From contig CATQJL010000112.1 in assembly GCA_958299035.1 (NCBI GenBank), positions 64,263,117 to 64,327,116 of the forward strand: a stretch of DNA of 64,000 nucleotides, read 5' to 3'. The notes beneath the pieces were generated by a model. It searched no databases. It saw only the letters and a program-made list of their open reading frames with translations, and was not told where the DNA came from. This document shows positions 43,439 to 54,784 of the stretch, piece by piece; position 1 is the first letter of the stretch, and the number at the start of each line of letters is the position of its first letter. The translations under genes were made by a program, and so were the position numbers. This DNA is from Cylicocyclus nassatus. Taxonomy: Eukaryota > Nematoda > Chromadorea > Rhabditida > Strongylidae.

Positions 43439-44559
43439 CAATCAAACCTGGTCCTTGCTTTCCTTTTGGATCTGCAAAAACTTCATATTTCGGCCTTTTT
43501 GGCGATGAAAGCCTGTTTTAGAGTAAGCCGCTTTTCGGGTTCGGACTGTATGTCGCGATGGGCTCCACACTGCGCAAGTAGATGTTACAAATCTGTAATG
43601 TCTCAGTATTTGGAACTGCGTGGTCTGTCGCAGACGTCCGCGTGGACCACCCCCCCCCCTTTCGGCGACATGCAGTAACTTACCCCCGTTTTTGGGATCA
43701 GCTCGCAAAGGTCCGGCAATGAAAGAAAATTTGAGCCTTGAAGGAAACTGTCTTCGAGATTTTTTTTTGCATTGTTGATGAGTCTTTCTTATAATAAGCG
43801 TTTTGGTGCTATCCGGAAAGCTGAACAACTAGTGTATGTCATCGCAGTTTGATGATGTTTGTATATATGTGATGCTTTGTTTGTATATAAAAGCTCTGAT
43901 GACGATCAGATCGGGTAACCATCTTCTAATTTTGATTTCTTGCTCTCCATGTCAGTCAGGTATTTGGAATTGTTGTATTCATCTAAGCTTTGATGAAGTT
44001 TTGATACTGCCGTTTTCGCGATAATTCGTTCTGCATAAAAGTTTATACAGCTCTTAATGCTTTGTTTTGATCTTTGCTCAGTGATATTCAGATGCTTTTG
44101 CGAATTATCACTTTTAGCATCTTTCGTATGATAAAAAAGAGCTAGACCAATCTGTAAGTTTTTTCAGAACTCTAGGTTAGCTGCAGTTCGACCAGTAGAT
44201 TGAAAGGCGAAAATGGTGAGAATACTATCTGTCTAGCTTCTTCTCTGCATGAGAGAGGAATTTGTACGCATTAACACATTGAGTTATCTGCCTTTTGGAG
44301 CCGAAGCTTGTCATGGAAAAGTTAATACTTTTGAGATGAAACTACGCATACTGCCTTTCAAAGTGTACGTACAGTAGCTCTGTGGCAGTGGCTCTGTAAG
44401 AATACTCGTCATTTTACTAGACTAGCGACCCTGCGGGTCGCTATAAGTGGGTCGAAGCACATGTTTAGAAAGTTTGTGCATCTCAATGACATCTTCCTGC
44501 ATTTTATTTTACTTGAAAAAATTTTCGCCGAATCATTAAATTTACTCCAAGGTAGACTC
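43439..44559. other. No gene seen
   Basis: AT-rich sequence with a C-run near 43651. Short frames only, none with a recognisable motif. Confidence 0.45.
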
Positions 44560-45905
44560 ATTATCGGGTGGAAGCAGCTTCCCTCCACCAGCGAGACCCA
44601 ATTACCCGAAGCGTTGGATCTCCAAGTAAACGCTTTCTTAAACCAGCGAAACCCAGTTAATTAAGCGTTGGATTTTCCCAGATGAAGGCTCATCTCCACC
44701 AGCAAGACCCGTTACCCAAAGCATTGAATTTCGCCGTAAACGCTTTCCTCCACCGCGAGACCCAAATACCCCGAAGCGTTGGATTCCCAAGTAAACGCTT
44801 TCCTCCACCATCGAGAGCACTTACTAAAGCGTTGAATTTCCCCAAGTGGAAGCTCATCTCCACGAGTGAGATCGTTACCCGAAACGCCGCTTCCTCCACC
44901 AAAGAGACCCAGTCATTCGAGCGTTGGATTTTCCCAGATGGAAGCTCATCTCCACCAGCGAGACCCAGTCACTCAAAGCATTGAATTTCGCCGAGCAAAC
45001 GCTTTCCTCCACCGCGAGACCCAAATACCCCGAAGCGTTGGATTCCCAAGTAAACGCTTTCCTCCACCATCGAGAGCACTTACTAAAGCGTTGAATTTCC
45101 CCAAGTGGAAGCTCATCTCCACGAGTGAGATCGTTACCCGAAGCGCCGCTTTCCTCCACAAACGAGACTTAGTTACTCAAGCGTTGATTTCCCCAAGTGG
45201 AAGCTCATCTCCACGAGTGAGATCGTTACCCGAAACGCCGCTTCCTCCACCAAAGAGACCCAGTCATTCGAGCGTTGGATTTTCCCAGATGGAAGCTCAT
45301 CTCCACCAGCGAGACCCAATCACCCAAAGCATTGAATTTCGCCGAGTAAACGCTTTCCTCCACCGCGAGACCCAAATACCCCGAAGCGTTGGATTCCCAA
45401 GTAAACGCTTTCCTCCACCATCGAGAGCACTTACTAAAGCGTTGAATTTCCCCAAGTGGAAGCTCATCTCCACGAGTGAGATCGTTACCCGAAGCGCCGC
45501 TTTCCTCCACAAACGAGACTTAGTTACTCAAGCGTTGATTTCCCTAAGTAGAAGCTCATCTCCACCAGCGAGATCCAGTAAAATACCCAAAGCGGAATTT
45601 TCTCAAGTAAACGCTTATCTCTATCAGCAAGACCAGTTACCCAAGCGTTGAGTTTCAAGCAAAGCAAAAAAAACCTTCACCAACGAGATCCAGACTCAAG
45701 CGTTTCTTTAAGTGAACGCTCGTCTCCACCAGCGAAATTCAACTACTTACGCTTTCCTTTCTATGCGGCAGGGAATATTTTCACAAATATATACTCGTGT
45801 CCACCAGCAATACCCAATTACTCGAGCACTTTCAATTCTGGAAGCGAAAGCAGGATTAGCCTAAGATAAAACCTCGCCCCCACCAACGATACCCAATTAC
45901 ACAAA
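44560..45905. repeat. Minisatellite, about 58-bp monomer with a 351-bp higher-order unit
   Basis: Monomers share AAGCGTTGGATTTCCC, AAGTGGAAGCTCATCTCCAC and CCAGCGAGACCCAGTTACCC. A block beginning GAAACGCCGCTTCCTCCACC recurs exactly 351 bp later (44881 and 45232), giving a higher-order unit of about six monomers repeated nearly twice. Monomers decay towards both ends. Because 351 is a multiple of three, long repetitive frames appear on both strands. I regard these as by-products, not genes. Confidence 0.9.
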
Positions 45906-47044
45906 TTAACCTTTCTACAAGTCCATCAGATAACATTTTTGACCAAAATTTCCGACATTATCTGCGGTGCGTAGTTGTCTAAGTGCGTTTTTTTTTTCTG
46001 AGGCGTGGCCTTTGACAAGAGAACGCAGTTTCACGCTTTTCGGAATACGAAAAAGTTTACCTCAAAGGCTTGGAAAAGCAAAATTTACATCAATCGCCGT
46101 ATTTCCTAAACATGCTCCGAAAAACATCAGGTGGCTCTACCATGAGACCCACTTAATCTGTGCAATATAGTTTTTGTGTAAGCAGAGAAAAACGAAACAA
46201 AAAAACGTTAAATAAACGTAAACGCGCAAAGGCAGAAATATAAACTGGAAATGTTGAAAATCTTTACCACCTGCAAGCCAGAGATTTTAGTAGATAAAAC
46301 CTACGTAAGACGATGCGGCAACAAACCTGCACGAGGCGACTTTTTATAATAATGGCGACATAGTATACTGAACCTCGACCGGGGGGGGGGGGGGAACATT
46401 TGCCTCGTTATTTATGGATGTTGCTCAAGGATCGCATATGTAATCATGTGACTTATGCGAAAACATCGTCTTGAGACTGTTGATCACTCGTGATGGTCTG
46501 TTTACAGTCTGGAATTTGTCCTTAGGTGACAGCTATACACGAAAAAAAAATTCGAGACGGTTCGGTACAAATGAAAACATGTCTCATATATTGGAATACA
46601 CAAGGGGCGTGTCCGCATCTCGTCTGGCTTCTCCTCGTTTACCATCTGCTATCGTTTAGGGAAAGTGCAAGAATTCATGCTTTTATACATAGTGATTTGA
46701 AGCTTGACGCACCATGTGTGTCAAGCGGTCCCATGTGGTTGTCATTGTTTTTCACACCATCTGTATCAACAGCCGCCTAATAGTAGGAGAATTTCGAAAC
46801 TTTTCATCGAATGAGTGAATATGGAGTAAATTCAAAAATAAAAAATTCTGAGTAAAGAATCTTGGATAACTTCGAAATTCAAAAACTTCGAATAAATGAA
46901 ATTTGAGGAAAGTTTGAAAATCAAAAGTATCGAATGAATGAGTGTCGATCGTATCCGAACACTGAGAGTCGAATTTAGAATGAAAATTCAAATGATCTGT
47001 CGAGTACGTAGAGCAACATATTTGAAACTTGCTAACATACACGG
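45906..47044. other. No gene seen
   Basis: Contains a G-run of about 14 near 46381 and TTCGAA/TCGAATGAATGA-like degenerate repeats at 46800-46945, related to the satellite arms at 4.7 and 6.7 kb. Confidence 0.45.
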
Positions 47045-47366
47045 CAGTGGCGTACCGAGGGGGAGGGCGAGAATGGGTCAATTTTGAAAGTTGGTTAAAT
47101 GTGTTATAAAAATGTGCAAACGACTAATTTTTACTTACAAATATTTGAAACAGTTCCTAAAACTCTTTACAAAATAAATTAGTCTTGTGAAATAATTTTT
47201 CGGGGGCGTGGCGGCAGCCACGCCCCCTTTTTCTGAAAATTCGGAATTAGAGGACCGCGAAAATTTGGGCATCCCAAAAAATTCTTCGGAATGCGTGGCT
47301 GACGCTGTCCGAATATTTGTTTGTCCCCTCCCCCCTCCCCGAACGGAAATCCTGTGTACGCCACTG
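47045..47366. mobile_element. hAT-like MITE, copy 1
   Basis: Ends CAGTGGCGTACCGAGGGGG and complement GTACGCCACTG are typical of hAT elements (CAGTGGCG...). The 8-bp flanks ATACACGG and GTACACCG agree at six positions, compatible with an old 8-bp duplication. A second copy lies at 54472-54784. Confidence 0.7.
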
Positions 47367-48102
47367 GTACACCGCTAAAGCCGATTCATTCATAATCAGC
47401 ACCCTCACCCACCTCTGCCAGCTCCTAGATCCGTATAAAGTTTTCCAAAAATCGATAATATCGACAGAGTAGATTTTTATTCATAAAAAGCACCCTCGCT
47501 TACCCTCCTGCACTTACTCCCAGCCCCGTAGCTCGAAGTTCTCGAAAAGTTGATAAAGTGACTATTGGCAACTAGTATGTCACAACTAGTATGCACATCA
47601 GCAAAACGTCATACTTTACTTCCCACTATAAAGCAATCTGAAGAAAGAGCAAATGATATGGATTTTTATGCCTTGCCTAGAAAACTCTTCTTCTGATCGT
47701 CAAAAAGTGAATGATCACACAAAGATAACATACAGAATTTTGAAACAGTTCAGCAGAGTTACAGCAGATGAAATTTGTTGGAGCAACTGAGAATTAGAAA
47801 TGAGTAACTCTTTGGTATAAGCATTCAAACTATTTCTGCTAAAAGAGCTGTTTGGATTCGTAGTGCTGAGTTTGCGATCATTCTCTTGGAACAGTAACGA
47901 TGTCACTTATGTGTACTTATATGCCACAAATGTTACAGTACATAGTCTTTATATCAAGATATTCATCGTCGCGGACGAAGGCCTGTGGTTTATCCCACGA
48001 AGCAAACACGAATGCACTCAAAGCCCGAGCATACTTCAGGCAATTTCAATAGCGATTTGGTTTGACAATAATCAAATTGTTTATAACTTATCTTACAAGG
48101 GA
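47367..48102. other. No gene seen
   Basis: AT-rich unique-looking sequence with no supported exon. Confidence 0.4.
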
Positions 48103-48553
48103 GCGATACTTGATGTTCGTGGCCTTTTGAGATAAAATGTGTACCATTACACTCGACTCGGAGCACTGATTCCGAATGACATCCTTTTTTTTGTTAACCT
48201 CTTTTCTGGAAAAAGTTATGAGGGATTTCCGCTCCAAAAGAAATATGGTCGGAATGCCAAAATCGCATCAACGATGTGGTGTAGCGGCTAGTGCGATGGC
48301 CTCACGCCAACGCAGGTTGAGGTTCAAGTCATTCTGCGTTTTTCAGCTTTGCACTGCCTCAATCAAACTTCTTTTCAAAAGTTAGGCATCCTCTGCCGCA
48401 TTTCTCTTGGGCGACCATTGATGCGAACATCCTTCATAACTTCTTGAGAAACGATTAGCAGACATGGTAGTCAGATTCGGAGTCAGCGTTTTAAGACAAG
48501 TGTGATAGTGTACGTTTTATTTCAGAAGGCCACGGACACCGAGTATCATTCTC
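48103..48553. repeat. Inverted-repeat element with tRNA-like core, copy 1
   Basis: The left arm (GATACTTGATGTTCGTGGCC to GATTCCGAATGACATCC, 48103-48182) is mirrored on the right (about 48470-48553, ending CCACGGACACCGAGTATC). A related inverted pair is at about 51510-51960. The tRNA-like core appears only in this copy. Confidence 0.6.
48268..48345 (+). repeat. tRNA-derived sequence (SINE head or tRNA pseudogene)
   Basis: TGGTGTAGCGGCTAGTGCG fits an A box and GGTTCAAGTC, about 35 nt later, fits a B box. The acceptor stem is not formed and the anticodon arm is weak (TGG-CCTCACG-CCA). It is therefore not a working tRNA, but the internal Pol III promoter words are clear. Confidence 0.45.
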
Positions 48554-49508
48554 CCGTTAGGCGCATTCCAAAAGTGCCAAAAGCACGGCATTTATCTATT
48601 TAAAACGTTATACACGCCATACATTTGTGATAAGCGGCCGTTACATGAAGAATCTGGCAAAGTAGCAAATCGCGTCCGACTGAAATCGGAAGGGCCTTTA
48701 TCATAATTGGCAGGCTGATAGCACCCGGTGTATAGATGCCTTGTGAAGATCTTGAATGCAACGAAATAATTGATATTATTGTGTACTATAGACAGAAATT
48801 TGTTTCAAGGTGATATAACTTCTACTACAACTGCATGTCCTAAAATAGACCCGTCATTCGCGAAAAATCTCTGAATAGAATGGAAGCAGTTGTGCAACAT
48901 ATGAATTTTACAATCAAGAGTGCATAGTGCCTACTAGTGTAGACCTTTGCGGACCGAAACCATAAGCAACGCAAAAAAAAACTGATCATCAACATACTTT
49001 TAGTAGCACGAATTCGGACCACGAGCTTTGATTCGATAGCCGTTTTCTTTCTGGCTTCATACCAGCAGAAATACAAGCTGTCTGATTTATCGAAAAAATC
49101 AACCAAAATCCACATTCATTTTTTACTATTCCAAGCATTTGGAGGTATGAGAGTTCTCAAACAATTTAAATCTAATCACGTCTTCAGATGCACTACCGAA
49201 TTTTGCAGGAAAAGATGCAAACGAAGCGAGCCTGATTACTTAGCAGTTGACTCTGCACCGAACTCGGATAACAGAAATTTCATCCAAACACGAATTCAAA
49301 TAAAACATTCGAATACATTCACACGAATATTGGAAACTAAGTTTTTGATTATTCGAGTTTACAAATTTTATTAGAAACCCCGTTCTCTGTTTGTTCGAGT
49401 TCTGTGTTTTACACGGAAAACTCCGATGTTCGCTTAATAAAATAATCAAATTTTTATTCGATTTGGATCCATGTAAATCGTCGATGTGTTAATTGATAAG
49501 CCTAAAGA
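48554..49508. other. No gene seen
   Basis: AT-rich, short frames only. Confidence 0.4.
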
Positions 49509-49512
49509 CCTA

Positions 49513-49605
49513 CCTCGCGCAATCTTAGACACAGCGCGCTAGCGGTTGCAACCACTCGTACCTCGCGCAATCTTAGACACAGCGCGCTAGCGGCTGCAAC
49601 CACTT
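49513..49605. repeat. 48-bp direct tandem duplication
   Basis: CCTCGCGCAATCTTAGACAC plus AGCGCGCTAGCGG-TGCAACCA occurs twice, 48 bp apart, with one mismatch. It lies about 200 bp downstream of macin gene 2. Confidence 0.85.
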
Positions 49606-49749
49606 CGGTGGAGAAAGGGGAGGGGGGAAGAACTAGAGGTTTGGTGATAGGGGGAAATGGTCATATTTTATTTCTAAACCATAATGAGTAATATGGCCAA
49701 GGTTATTGTTTGAACATGATCATAGTTCACATTCATGGAATGATAGAGC

Positions 49750-49755
49750 TTTATT
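49750..49755 (-). terminator. Polyadenylation signal of macin gene 2
   Basis: AATAAA on the minus strand, 58 nt after the TAA stop. Confidence 0.65.
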
Positions 49756-49812
49756 CAAGTTTTATATCGAATGTGGATCATAATACAATTGTGAAGTGTC
49801 TTACTTTCGAGA

Positions 49813-50265
49813 TTATAATCCAAATTTACAGGTAAGCTTATCAATGAGTTTTTTTGATTTAGCGCGTGATCCTCCAGTGCATCTGGCAAGGAACAATGAT
49901 GATGAATTTGAATTTTTAGGAATAAAAGAACTTACTGGCATTGGTATCCACCGCTGCATTTTTTGTTTTTAACTCGGACGCATTTCCCACTTTTTCTTCC
50001 CTTACATTTTTGGCAGTATTCAGCACATGTTTTCCACAATATACCCGTGGCAAACTAAAGAAAAAAGGCTTTTTAGCTCTTTCTTATAAAGGTTTCGCAT
50101 ATATACGAACCAAATGAAATAAATCACACGGAGATATCTGGTTGCAATAATTTGAAGACTTACCTTTGTTTGTGGTGTACAGCGGCTCCAATTTTTGTAA
50201 CATCCACATTCGGACTGTATAACCAAGGAGAGCAACAATAGCGTGTAAAGGACAAAGCTGTTCAT
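49813..50265 (-). CDS. Macin-family (theromacin-like) antimicrobial peptide precursor, gene 2
   Basis: Exons 50265-50164, 50054-49936 and 49882-49813 on the minus strand join in phases 0 and 2 to give 96 residues. The leader is [18 protein letters not shown]; the mature part starts near [13 protein letters not shown]. It keeps the hallmark WSRC and [14 protein letters not shown] segments, followed by [17 protein letters not shown] and a last Cys in KLTCKFGL. Eleven cysteines follow the leader; ten match the theromacin pattern and one (SEC) lies at the predicted cleavage edge. Many Lys/Arg residues make the peptide strongly cationic. Exons 2 and 3 have exactly the lengths found in gene 1 (119 and 70 nt), so the two are paralogues. 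Introns are 109 and 53 nt. The expected product is a secreted antibacterial peptide; activity is inferred from the family. Confidence 0.92.
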
Positions 50266-50294
50266 GGTGTATGATCTCTACAGCCTGCCCCTGA

Positions 50295-50301
50295 ATTTAT
50301 A
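50295..50301 (-). promoter_or_regulatory. TATA box of macin gene 2
   Basis: TATAAAT on the minus strand, 30 nt before the ATG at 50265, so the 5'UTR must be very short. Confidence 0.6.
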
Positions 50302-50572
50302 TCGAGAATTGCGATTGTTTTGTTACACTTTCAGGGCCAATCTAAGGCAACTCACGTCATAACTAATCTAATCAGAATACTTCAAACGTTTAACATGACT
50401 AGTCCGCATGAAGATGATTCGGGCACTTCTCGTGATAATGGATTAGCGAAAGAATAGGATGATTGTTTTATTCGGTGTATTCGCAAAAAAAAGTTTCAGC
50501 TTTAGCAATGAAGGTCGAAAGTGATGATGTAATGAAGTTTGTGATGAGGCGTAGATTTATTCAAATGATATA

Positions 50573-51481
50573 TTAGGTTGTCCGAGAATTAATGCAGGTT
50601 TGGTTTTCAACCGCAATAAGTCATAGCTTCTCAATCCTAAATAGGATCTAAAATACCATCCGATAGAGCAAAGCAAGCTCTAGAAGAAGGCTATCTTGCT
50701 TTTACAAGCGCTTTCATTCACCTCGAGTTCCGAGCCAAAAACTAAGAAGATCCAACTACTTAAAAAATGAGAATAATCGTAACTCAGTTAAAAAAAATCC
50801 TACAATTCCAACTTGTTCACGCAAACACTATTCACATAAGACATTATTTTTTTTCTGTTAGAAATCGAGAAAACGGAAAATTTCGTACATTTGCCAAAGT
50901 GACGCTATGCCGTCCTCACATAAGTAGTTGTATTCTACAAATTTGTGGAAGTACAAAAGTAAGATTTTGCTTTTTACAGGCTTTGGTTCTTGAGAAATAT
51001 CGAATATAGCTTTTCCTGGTCATGTGGTCCAAGCTAAAATTCAAATTTCTCGAGAACAAAGCTTATATAGAGCTGGAAATTTGCGTTTGTACTTACGGGT
51101 TTGTAGTACGCAACTACTTATGTGGGAACGGCCCAGCACCACTTTGGGAAATGCACGAAAAATTTCCGTTTTCTTGATTTCTAACGAAGAAAAAAATACG
51201 GCAACGGCGTATATAGATGCCTTATGTGGGTAGTGTTTGCATGAACAAGTTAGAATTTTCGTAGGACTTTTATGAACTAAGTTAGGATCTTTCTTAGTTT
51301 TTCGGGCGGTTAATTCTCTTTAGTTTTTGGCTCGAAACTCGTGTTGGATTAAGGCTTCTGCTAGAGCGAGAGACCTTGCTTTGCTCTATCGAATGTTACT
51401 CTGCGACCTGTTTAGAAATGAGAAGTGTATGACTTATTGCGGTTGAAATTCAAAACCTGCATTCATTTCCGGACAACCTAA
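50573..51481. mobile_element. TA-flanked palindromic element (T6)
   Basis: Ends TTAGGTTGTCCGAGAATTAA and complement (…CGGACAACCTAA) with TA on both sides. Both halves contain the CGATAGAGCAAAGCAAGCTC-type motif. It starts about 270 bp upstream of the macin gene 2 TATA box and has no transposase. Confidence 0.82.
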
Positions 51482-51509
51482 TATTTGGCCATGACATGAA
51501 TCATAGTGC

Positions 51510-51960
51510 CATAAGGCCGACTGACAAAGGAAGGATAGAGTGTCCATATGAAATGTATAATATCTTGTGGAGCGTGGAACGCTGATTCCAAATCTGTTTT
51601 CCTTATTTTCAAGGTATATTCTGAGGTAAAATTTCAATGATTTGGCTAAGGTAAAAACAACGGTTGATGTCTTTTCAGCCCTTGAAAAGAGTAATGACTT
51701 GCATGAGCTTGTTAGATTGAACGTTTTTATTGCATAAAACGTTTGGTAGTAATCTGGTCCCATCTGAATTCACGGCCTAGAGTTCTGAATGATTTTATTG
51801 TAGCGGCGTTCTCAAATTTTGCATCAAAAAATTCCCATTACTCTATCCCCAGAACCGCTTTGCAGATAGCGAAAGCAGATTCGGAATGAGCATTTCATGC
51901 TTCATAAGATAGTGTACATTTTATATAGGAAAGCCATTTCGACCAAGTATCTTTCGCTTG
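51510..51960. repeat. Inverted-repeat element, copy 2 of the 48.1 kb family
   Basis: Left ATGTATAATATCTTGTGGAG and CGCTGATTCCAAATCTG are mirrored on the right by CAGATTCGGAATGAGC and AAGATAGTGTACATTTTATA. No tRNA-like core is present in this copy. Confidence 0.55.
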
Positions 51961-52104
51961 TGAGATGCGATGCTCGCAAACTGGAAGCTGCGCGCGACAA
52001 ATTGTCTTTTCTACAATAACTTCAAATTTGATATGATTTGTTACCTGTGAATGTGGTTTATTGGAAAAAGACTTTTCTGTAATCTTTCCTCTTATTCGTT
52101 TATA

Positions 52105-52160
52105 TTAGGTTGGTCCGAAAGTTCGTTCGCACCATTTTTAAAAAATTATAACTTTCTTCC
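52105..52160. repeat. Single end of a TTAGGTTG palindromic element (T7)
   Basis: TTAGGTTGGTCCGAAAGTTC after a TA dinucleotide matches the ends of T3. No partner end was found, so this is a truncated remnant. Confidence 0.5.
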
Positions 52161-52538
52161 CTCACAATGACTTTGCGCAACTCAAATTTTATTAGAAAGC
52201 GTAAAGCATGTAGTTTCCAAAAGTCCCCTGGGGACTCTCCAACATGCTCAGGTTGTAGAGATAAAAATGAAAGAACGAAATCATTCGAAATTTGGAATTT
52301 TTAAGCAAATATTCTAAAATATAAGAAAACGTGGGATGATGATTGTTCTGGATTTTATCGCGCAGTTTCTGAATTTTTAGGATTTTTGCTCAAAAATTCC
52401 AAAAATTATGTAAGGCGCCTATGCCGTCATCTCAGGTTTCCCATTTTCGCTCATTTTGAACATGAGCTTGATATGTTACAAAGATTAATTGTGCATGACG
52501 ATGTTTCTTTGTTGAACTCGCCCTGTCAGTCAAATATA

Positions 52539-53089
52539 CAGGGTGTCCCTAAAAATGTGAACACTGTTTTATCGTTAATAATTCCGTTGCTTTCATGTCT
52601 TCCGCCGAGCATGAAGCACTATTCGGTAGAGTAAGGTTCAATTTAGATTCGTAATAAGCGAATCATTAATCACTGTTCGTTACTGTAGGATTACGGTATG
52701 AATTCTAGCATGTGGATCTATTGCGAAATGCGCCATTTGACAAAATTTTTTTCAAAAAATCTGAAAAATCATGTACTAGGGTTTTCGTGCATGCTGATTC
52801 CATCTAGCAACTTTTTACGAGCGTTTTCAGCTTTTTTGACGGTGTAGGTTTGGCTTTAGGCTTGTTTGGTTCCGAGGAGCATATGGCTTCAAATGGCCTG
52901 AAATCCTTGTCGATGTTCTTACCGTAATCCTATAGTAATGAAGGGCGGACGACTCGTTCCATACTGTAGATCTAAGCTAAACCTCGCTCTCTAGATTGGT
53001 GCCTCAAGCTCGGCGAAATACATGAAAGCAAGGAAGTTATTAACAATCAAACAGTGTTCACATTTTTTGGCACATCTTGTATTAACCTT
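52539..53089. mobile_element. CAGGGTGTCCC-ended TIR element (H1)
   Basis: Left CAGGGTGTCCCTAAAAATGT and right complement (…TGTTCACATTTTTTGGCACATCTTG), TA on both sides. A related element is at 60077-60736. It carries a degraded copy of the TTCGGTAGAG subterminal motif at about 52622. Confidence 0.75.
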
Positions 53090-54471
53090 TATTAAGTCCT
53101 GACCATCCAGTCGCTTGAGTCTGAAGAATTCATAATGCTCCATTGAACGTGTTTCTTACACTAATTTCTTGCAGAAAGAAATCACCATCTACTTTCTAAT
53201 AACGTCCTCGCAACCCTTTGACGACGGGAATTCAGAGATTAGAAATTAAAGAAACACTCTCAAGCTTTTGATACTCTAAAATGAGCTGTTAAAAATCTGG
53301 AACGCTGCAGGAGAATGTTAGAGCATGTTTATTACCAGGGTTAAGCGTAAGCTCAGGCGGGCCCGACCTGGGGGGGGGGGGGGGTCGTGCTTGGTAAGAC
53401 TGAGGGGGGAGGGGGTCGTGATCAAGAATCGAATTCGCTCAAAAGTAAGGAAATACTACGATCGAGTAAGGTAAAGAAGAAAAGCTTTAGACCGATGCAC
53501 ATCACAACTGCAATAGAATTGAAGGAATGAGACGTGACCCGCATATTGATTGACTATCGAAGTTTCAGCTAAATTTCAATTCTCCATCCCTTATTTGACA
53601 CTACTAAGGTTACCAAAGAAGCTTGCTGTGTAAATTGAGTATAGTGTCCTTGATTAGAATATCAAATCACCTCTACTAGCCCTACAGACTTACCTATTAC
53701 TCTACCGTTTTCTATCGTCTAAGAAACCTGAAATTCAAACATGATTAACTTGGTTTCGAAAGTGAAAGAAGTCAGCTTTTTTACACTCATAACAAAGTAA
53801 TGTTCCCTATCAGTCTATAATAGAAATTAGAATTCATATCGCTTTCAAATAGTGGATCAGGAAGTACTGCCAATATTCCAATCATCGCGTTTTTCACCTT
53901 GAGCGCGTCAGCTTCGCGGATTACCACAAAGCCGAAAAAAGCCAAGTTAAGCTCAAACACCTACTGTAAAGTGTTCGAGATTTGTGCTAGCGAATTACAT
54001 AGAACTTGGATGAAAAAGCGTCTTCGGAGATAAAGTTAATGGGGTCGGGCGCAACCCCTCAAAAGGTCAGGCCGCCTGTGCTTTTGTAGCCTTGCGCCTG
54101 ACCCACTTAACTTGACTTCAAAATTCAGAAATCAGTCCATGGTATGAGTATTGAGCTCATAGCCTCTTCTTGCCTCAGTGAAAATTTGGAGCAAATCTCT
54201 GGGGATCTGGCTCGTTCAATAGGGCGGTTCACATCAAAATCCGCCGTCAAATTGCGTGTTTGTAATGTGCAAACACAGAAAAGCGATCATACTGTCTCCT
54301 ATAATTCAACAACTCTGCAGGACATACTCGTGTTCTCGAGAGTGTCACACTCTGAGGTTCCGGAGGTGGAGAGGATCAAGAGGGGGTCGTTTGGGGCTTT
54401 CCTGGAAGGAGGGGGTCTTTCTGAACGACTTGTGTCTGACCTTTTGCTCAACTCTGTTTATTACAGTTTAC
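53090..54471. other. No gene seen; poly-G tract
   Basis: G-run of about 14 at 53371-53384. The inverted phrase GGTCGGGCGCAA / TTGCGCCTGACC near 54043 and 54091 marks a short hairpin. No supported exon. Confidence 0.4.
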
Positions 54472-54784
54472 CAGTGGCGGACCGAGAGGGGAGGGCGAGG
54501 GGGGGGGGGCGCCCACCTTCCCGAGAATGGGTGGCGGATTAAGGTATTTTTAAAAATTTTTTGAAAATTCAAATTAGCCTTGTAAAAATTTTTTCGGGAG
54601 CGTCCTAAACGTCGCGCCCTCTTTTTCTAGATTTTAGGGGCTGGAAACCCGAAAAAATTTTAAAAAGCACCCCAAAAAATTTTTCGGAGTGCGTGGCTAA
54701 AGCGGCGCACCTTAGTGAAAATTTTTACCCTCCCCCCCCCCTTCTCCCCCCCCCCCCCGGGCGGAAATTTTGAGACCGCCACTG
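54472..54784. mobile_element. hAT-like MITE, copy 2
   Basis: Ends CAGTGGCGGACCGAGAGGG and ...GACCGCCACTG, with G- and C-runs just inside both ends. The 8-bp flanks CAGTTTAC and CAATTTAA agree at six positions. The interior resembles the copy at 47045-47366. Confidence 0.72.

Noticed and set aside
44866..45651. 261-codon open frame across the minisatellite
   Set aside because: It is made of repeats whose 351-bp period is a multiple of three. Both strands are equally open, with no leader, domain or splice context.
54144..54542. 132-codon frame ending in a G-rich tract
   Set aside because: The C-terminal part lies inside a hAT-like MITE, and the rest has no motif, leader or splice support.
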